DNA from: Chryseobacterium antibioticum | Lineage (GTDB): Bacteria; Bacteroidota; Bacteroidia; Flavobacteriales; Weeksellaceae | Direction of reading: 5' to 3' | NCBI RefSeq assembly: GCF_012927325.1 | Contig: NZ_JABBGI010000001.1 | Span: 1-64,000 of the forward strand | DNA: 64,000 nucleotides | In this document: positions 61,286 through 64,000 of the stretch, piece by piece | How the letters are laid out: every line of letters begins with the position of its first letter | How positions within the stretch are numbered: the first letter of the stretch is position 1 | Program-made: the position numbers and the translations under genes | Notes under the pieces: model-generated | Database searches by the model: none | Seen by the model: only the letters and a program-made list of their open reading frames with translations | Told to the model about the DNA's origin: nothing

Positions 61286-63043
61286 TTATGATTGCTGTTC
61301 TTCTTCCAGTTCTACTTCGTGTCTCAGCTGGGCTTTGTAAAGCGTTGAATAATATCCGTTCTTGTCAAGAAGCTCCAAATGTTTTCCTTCTTCCACTATT
61401 TTCCCATGCTCCATAACAATAATTTTATCTGCCTTTTCGATGGTGGAAAGTCTGTGGGCAATGATAATTGAAGTTCTGTTTTTAGTAATCTTTTCCGTGG
61501 CTCTCTGGATCAGTTTCTCACTTTCATGATCTATGGAAGAAGTAGCTTCATCCAAAATCAGAATTTTAGGATCTGATAAATAAGCTCTAAGGAAAGACAA
61601 TAATTGTCTCTGTCCTAGAGAAATAGAGGAACCTCTTTCGCTTACCACAAAATCATAGCCACCCGGAAGCTGCTCGATAAACTGGTCTACTTCAATTTCT
61701 TTGGCTCCTGCTTTTATTTTTTCCAAAGTAACGCTCTCATCACCAAAGGCAAGGTTTTCAAAGATACTTCCATGGAAAAGGAATACATCCTGCAACACTA
61801 CACCGATATGACTTCTCAGGTTATAGAGTTCATAATCTTTTACCTCAACATCATCAATCACAATTCTGCCGGAATTAATATCATAAAGCCTGGTGATAAG
61901 ACTGATGATCGTAGATTTACCGGCACCTGTAGCCCCCACTATGGCAACTGTTTCCCCGGGGTTTACTTTAAAATCAATTCCTTTCAGGACTTCCTGTTTA
62001 TCATCATAAGCAAAACGAACGTTTTCGAATTCAATTTTACCGTCAAAATGATCCTTCTTCACAATTCCTGTATTCGGCATGGCATAATCTTCATCCATAA
62101 CACCCAATACTCTTTCTGCGCCCACAATACCTCTCTGGATATTATTGAAACGGTCCGCAATCTGTCTCAACGGACGGATCAGCATTGAGATATACTGAAT
62201 AAATGCGATAACAACACCGGCACTGATCGTAATATACCCTCCATAAAACAGGATAAACCCGATGAATAATGAGGAGATCAGTTCTACAACAGGAAAGAAT
62301 AAGGAGAAGATGAAAACCGTTCTCAGTAAAGCAGTTTTCAGGGTGATATTAATATCATCAAATTTTTTAAACTCAGCATCCTGTCTGTTGAACACCTGAA
62401 TAATGGACATTCCCGCCAGTCTTTCCTGAACAAAAGAGTTTTGATTGGCTGTCCAGGTTCTTTCATCACCGAAAGCTTTTTTCAGTCTTTTCTGGAAAAA
62501 TCTCGTAATCATCACCATTAAAGGAAGGATCGCCAAAGTAATATAACTCAGATGGACATTCGTACTGAACATCATGATCAAGACGAATACAATTCTCAGG
62601 ATATCCCCGAAAACCATCAGGAAACCATCCGTATAAACCGTTGCAATCGTCTCTACATCACCTACAGCGCGGGTTACAAGCTGTCCGATAGGCGTTTTAT
62701 CAAAAAATGATGTTCTGAAATAAATCAGCTTCGCATACAGTCTCTCCCGAATGTCACGGATCACGTTCTGCGAAATATAGTTTGAAAAATAAACTAAGAA
62801 AAAGTTTAAAATAGTTTCAGCAAAAACCAGACCGACAAGGATGTAGATATGCTTCATCATCAAAGCATTATCCTTCAGCTTGGTGATATCATTGTCTACC
62901 ACCTGCATGGTAAGATAAGGTCTATACGTAGAAACTATGGACAGTATGACGGAAATTATTAAAGTAAGGATGAACCAGGAACGGAATTTCATTCCAATAA
63001 AAAATAACCTCTTAACAATCCCCCAGGTATCTTGTTTTTTCAT
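61286..63043 (-). CDS. ABC exporter, fused permease and ATPase
   Basis: 585-residue half-transporter: six membrane helices in residues about 20-300 (ABC_membrane type I exporter fold) and a nucleotide-binding domain from about 335. Walker A GATGAGKST is at 370-378, the signature is SISLGQRQLL (ISLGQ replaces LSGGQ), and Walker B is LILDEATSS; H in IIAHRLSTI is the switch histidine. It is like MsbA or lipid/multidrug exporters of Bacteroidota. It would work as a homodimer. The reverse-strand box TATTTTTG (63085-63078) may be its -7 element. Confidence 0.93.
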   Translation of the reverse strand: MKKQDTWGIVKRLFFIGMKFRSWFILTLIISVILSIVSTYRPYLTMQVVDNDITKLKDNALMMKHIYILVGLVFAETILNFFLVYFSNYISQNVIRDIRERLYAKLIYFRTSFFDKTPIGQLVTRAVGDVETIATVYTDGFLMVFGDILRIVFVLIMMFSTNVHLSYITLAILPLMVMITRFFQKRLKKAFGDERTWTANQNSFVQERLAGMSIIQVFNRQDAEFKKFDDINITLKTALLRTVFIFSLFFPVVELISSLFIGFILFYGGYITISAGVVIAFIQYISMLIRPLRQIADRFNNIQRGIVGAERVLGVMDEDYAMPNTGIVKKDHFDGKIEFENVRFAYDDKQEVLKGIDFKVNPGETVAIVGATGAGKSTIISLITRLYDINSGRIVIDDVEVKDYELYNLRSHIGVVLQDVFLFHGSIFENLAFGDESVTLEKIKAGAKEIEVDQFIEQLPGGYDFVVSERGSSISLGQRQLLSFLRAYLSDPKILILDEATSSIDHESEKLIQRATEKITKNRTSIIIAHRLSTIEKADKIIVMEHGKIVEEGKHLELLDKNGYYSTLYKAQLRHEVELEEEQQS

Positions 63044-63210
63044 TGTACGAGTTGAAGAAAGAATTTAAAATTCTATGCAAAAATAAGACTTTATAATTTG
63101 ACAGCCTTTACAAGTTCATCAAATCGTCATAGAAAATTCCAGATAACGGTTATTTACAATATGAATATATTTTGGTGGATTTCCATAAACAGATAAGTGA
63201 GTATGACAGT

Positions 63211-63262
63211 TGGCTGAGGCACTGGAAACCAATATATCCAGTAGCTTTTGGAAGCTCAGCCA
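63211..63262. other. two-tier inverted repeat upstream of the ABC exporter gene
   Basis: TGGCTGAG (63211-63218) pairs with CTCAGCCA (63255-63262), and inside it ACTGGA (63221-63226) pairs with TCCAGT (63237-63242). It sits 9 bases past the stop of the 113-residue gene and 168 bases upstream of the exporter ATG; it could be a terminator or a folded leader. No T run follows on either strand. Confidence 0.55.
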
Positions 63263-63270
63263 TCTGCTAT

Positions 63271-63612
63271 TTATAAATCTTTATCTCCAATCTTTTCAAT
63301 TTCCAGAGAAGGTTTATTAACGTTTTCCTTCATAAATCTCTTTTTAAGAAGATGATACACTCCATATACCGCCGCAATGGAAATGATCCAGCTGATGATA
63401 TTGATTACAGAAAAACCAGTATAGTTTACTCCGTCAAGGGAAGCAGGATCTGTAATTCCTTTATAAATTCCGTAAGAGAACCCAAAGAACAGTTGAGTTC
63501 CCAGGTATACTCCAATTGCTAAAAGGCCATAGTGCCATTTTGTTTTCCCGAACCTTTCAGCAAGCTGTGCGTAATAACGGTACGCTCCGATAAGAATAAA
63601 AATTGATAACAT
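63271..63612 (-). CDS. small membrane protein, unknown
   Basis: 113 residues with three membrane helices (about 1-10 as start of one, 24-48, 72-92) and a basic-acidic C-terminal tail (KKRFMKENVNKPSLEIEKIG). The start MLSIFILIGAYRYYAQLAER is a common beginning among Chryseobacterium small membrane proteins. No function known. It lies upstream of the ABC exporter gene on the same strand and may share its transcript despite the 227-base gap. The gap 63613-63840 behind it holds no gene that I can see. Confidence 0.65.
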   Translation of the reverse strand: MLSIFILIGAYRYYAQLAERFGKTKWHYGLLAIGVYLGTQLFFGFSYGIYKGITDPASLDGVNYTGFSVINIISWIISIAAVYGVYHLLKKRFMKENVNKPSLEIEKIGDKDL

Positions 63613-63840
63613 AATTCGTGTTTTATAATAGCAGAAAATTCAGGCCTATCCTGAATTCATCATACGTTTAGTACTTTTCTATTTCCACCAAAGAACACTT
63701 TATGCTAAAGAAAGGGGATTTAAAGAATCTTTTCATGGAAATAGTTATCCTGCTAAAATAATAAATTTTTCTGTATTGTGAACAAACAGAATAGTATACA
63801 GAAACTCTGAATGATTAGATGGGGTCTGGTTTTCTCCTGA

Positions 63841-64000
63841 CTAAAATTCATATCCTACATCCACAAGAAACAATCCGTGACCCGGAGCAGAGGTTCCTGC
63901 AGCATTTCTGTGTTTATCTTCGATAATTTTACGCAGATCTTCGGGGTTTATTTTACCGCTTCCTATTTCTACCATGGTTCCTACGATAGCACGGACCATA
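63841..64000 (-). CDS. truA: tRNA pseudouridine synthase TruA, C-terminal end
   Basis: The reverse strand from the right edge to a TAG at 63841 encodes 53 residues beginning [20 protein letters not shown], then [23 protein letters not shown]. This is the C-terminal part of TruA, which makes pseudouridine at positions 38-40 of tRNA anticodon stems; AGTSAPxHGLFL is the family's last conserved block. The rest lies outside the window. The gene points toward the small membrane protein gene and is not obviously co-transcribed. Confidence 0.9.
   Translation of the reverse strand, partial: MVRAIVGTMVEIGSGKINPEDLRKIIEDKHRNAAGTSAPGHGLFLVDVGYEF

Noticed and set aside
61772..62188. 138-residue plus-strand ORF across the ABC exporter
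   Set aside because: Antisense to a clear exporter gene; no domain.

Overview
The window looks like a chromosomal piece of a Chryseobacterium-like bacterium (Bacteroidota, Flavobacteriia, Weeksellaceae). Supporting signs are the AT-rich sequence, TAnnTTTG-type -7 promoter boxes, almost no Shine-Dalgarno sites, type IX secretion (T9SS) C-terminal domains, GLPGLI, GDYXXLXY, DUF2490, DUF6702 and DUF3575 families, a GG-leader 'bacteriocin-like' peptide of the Chryseobacterium type, and short dispersed intergenic repeats. No rRNA, tRNA or CRISPR array was found.

Layout. 0-4.3 kb: the edge of an IS4-type transposase, then a tight three-gene operon (SDR oxidoreductase, PAP2/dual-specificity phosphatase fusion, alpha/beta-hydrolase/methyltransferase fusion), probably acting on lipids. 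4.3-15.5 kb: YceI, RadA, an OmpA/helix-hairpin-helix pair, ACP phosphodiesterase, a repeat-bearing S74 tail-fibre-like protein, and a DUF6702/HupE/M1 peptidase group. 15.8-21 kb: a LytS/LytR-type two-component pair divergent from DUF2490 and two carboxylate transporters. 21-25 kb: an ecotin-like protease inhibitor, a secreted protein, a small GG-leader peptide missed by ordinary ORF calling, and groES-groEL.

25-31 kb is the accessory part. A decayed copy of the groEL 3' end and its terminator lies 1.1 kb beyond the real one, on the far side of an alpha/beta-hydrolase gene. Next come a very AT-rich PD-(D/E)XK nuclease-like gene, a retron-type reverse transcriptase overlapping an Xre regulator, a small helical protein, a frameshifted xre gene, an intact xre gene and a frameshifted symE toxin gene. 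I read this as a defence/toxin island next to groEL that is partly decaying.

31-47 kb is mostly small same-strand genes: GLPGLI, DUF2695, aldo/keto reductase, a DUF2157/DUF4401/GDYXXLXY membrane operon, DUF2461, DinB, rifampicin ADP-ribosyltransferase Arr, TPR, GNAT, lipoproteins, DUF4272, SMI1/KNR4-like and a YwqK/MORN protein. Several belong to families often seen as immunity proteins of polymorphic toxins, but no toxin is present. 47.6-48.5 kb: an FMN riboswitch and ribB.

48.6-64 kb: a T9SS-exported protein, a DUF3575 outer-membrane protein, a second carboxylate-type module (OmpR regulator, histidine kinase, porin, MHS-family permease) with a perfect tandem 11-bp repeat in front of the porin, a hydrolase/ECF-sigma/putative anti-sigma operon with an ECF-like promoter, a methyltransferase, a secreted M43 metalloprotease, an ABC exporter, and the C-terminal end of truA at the right edge.

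All family names come from reading the translated sequences; no database search was possible.
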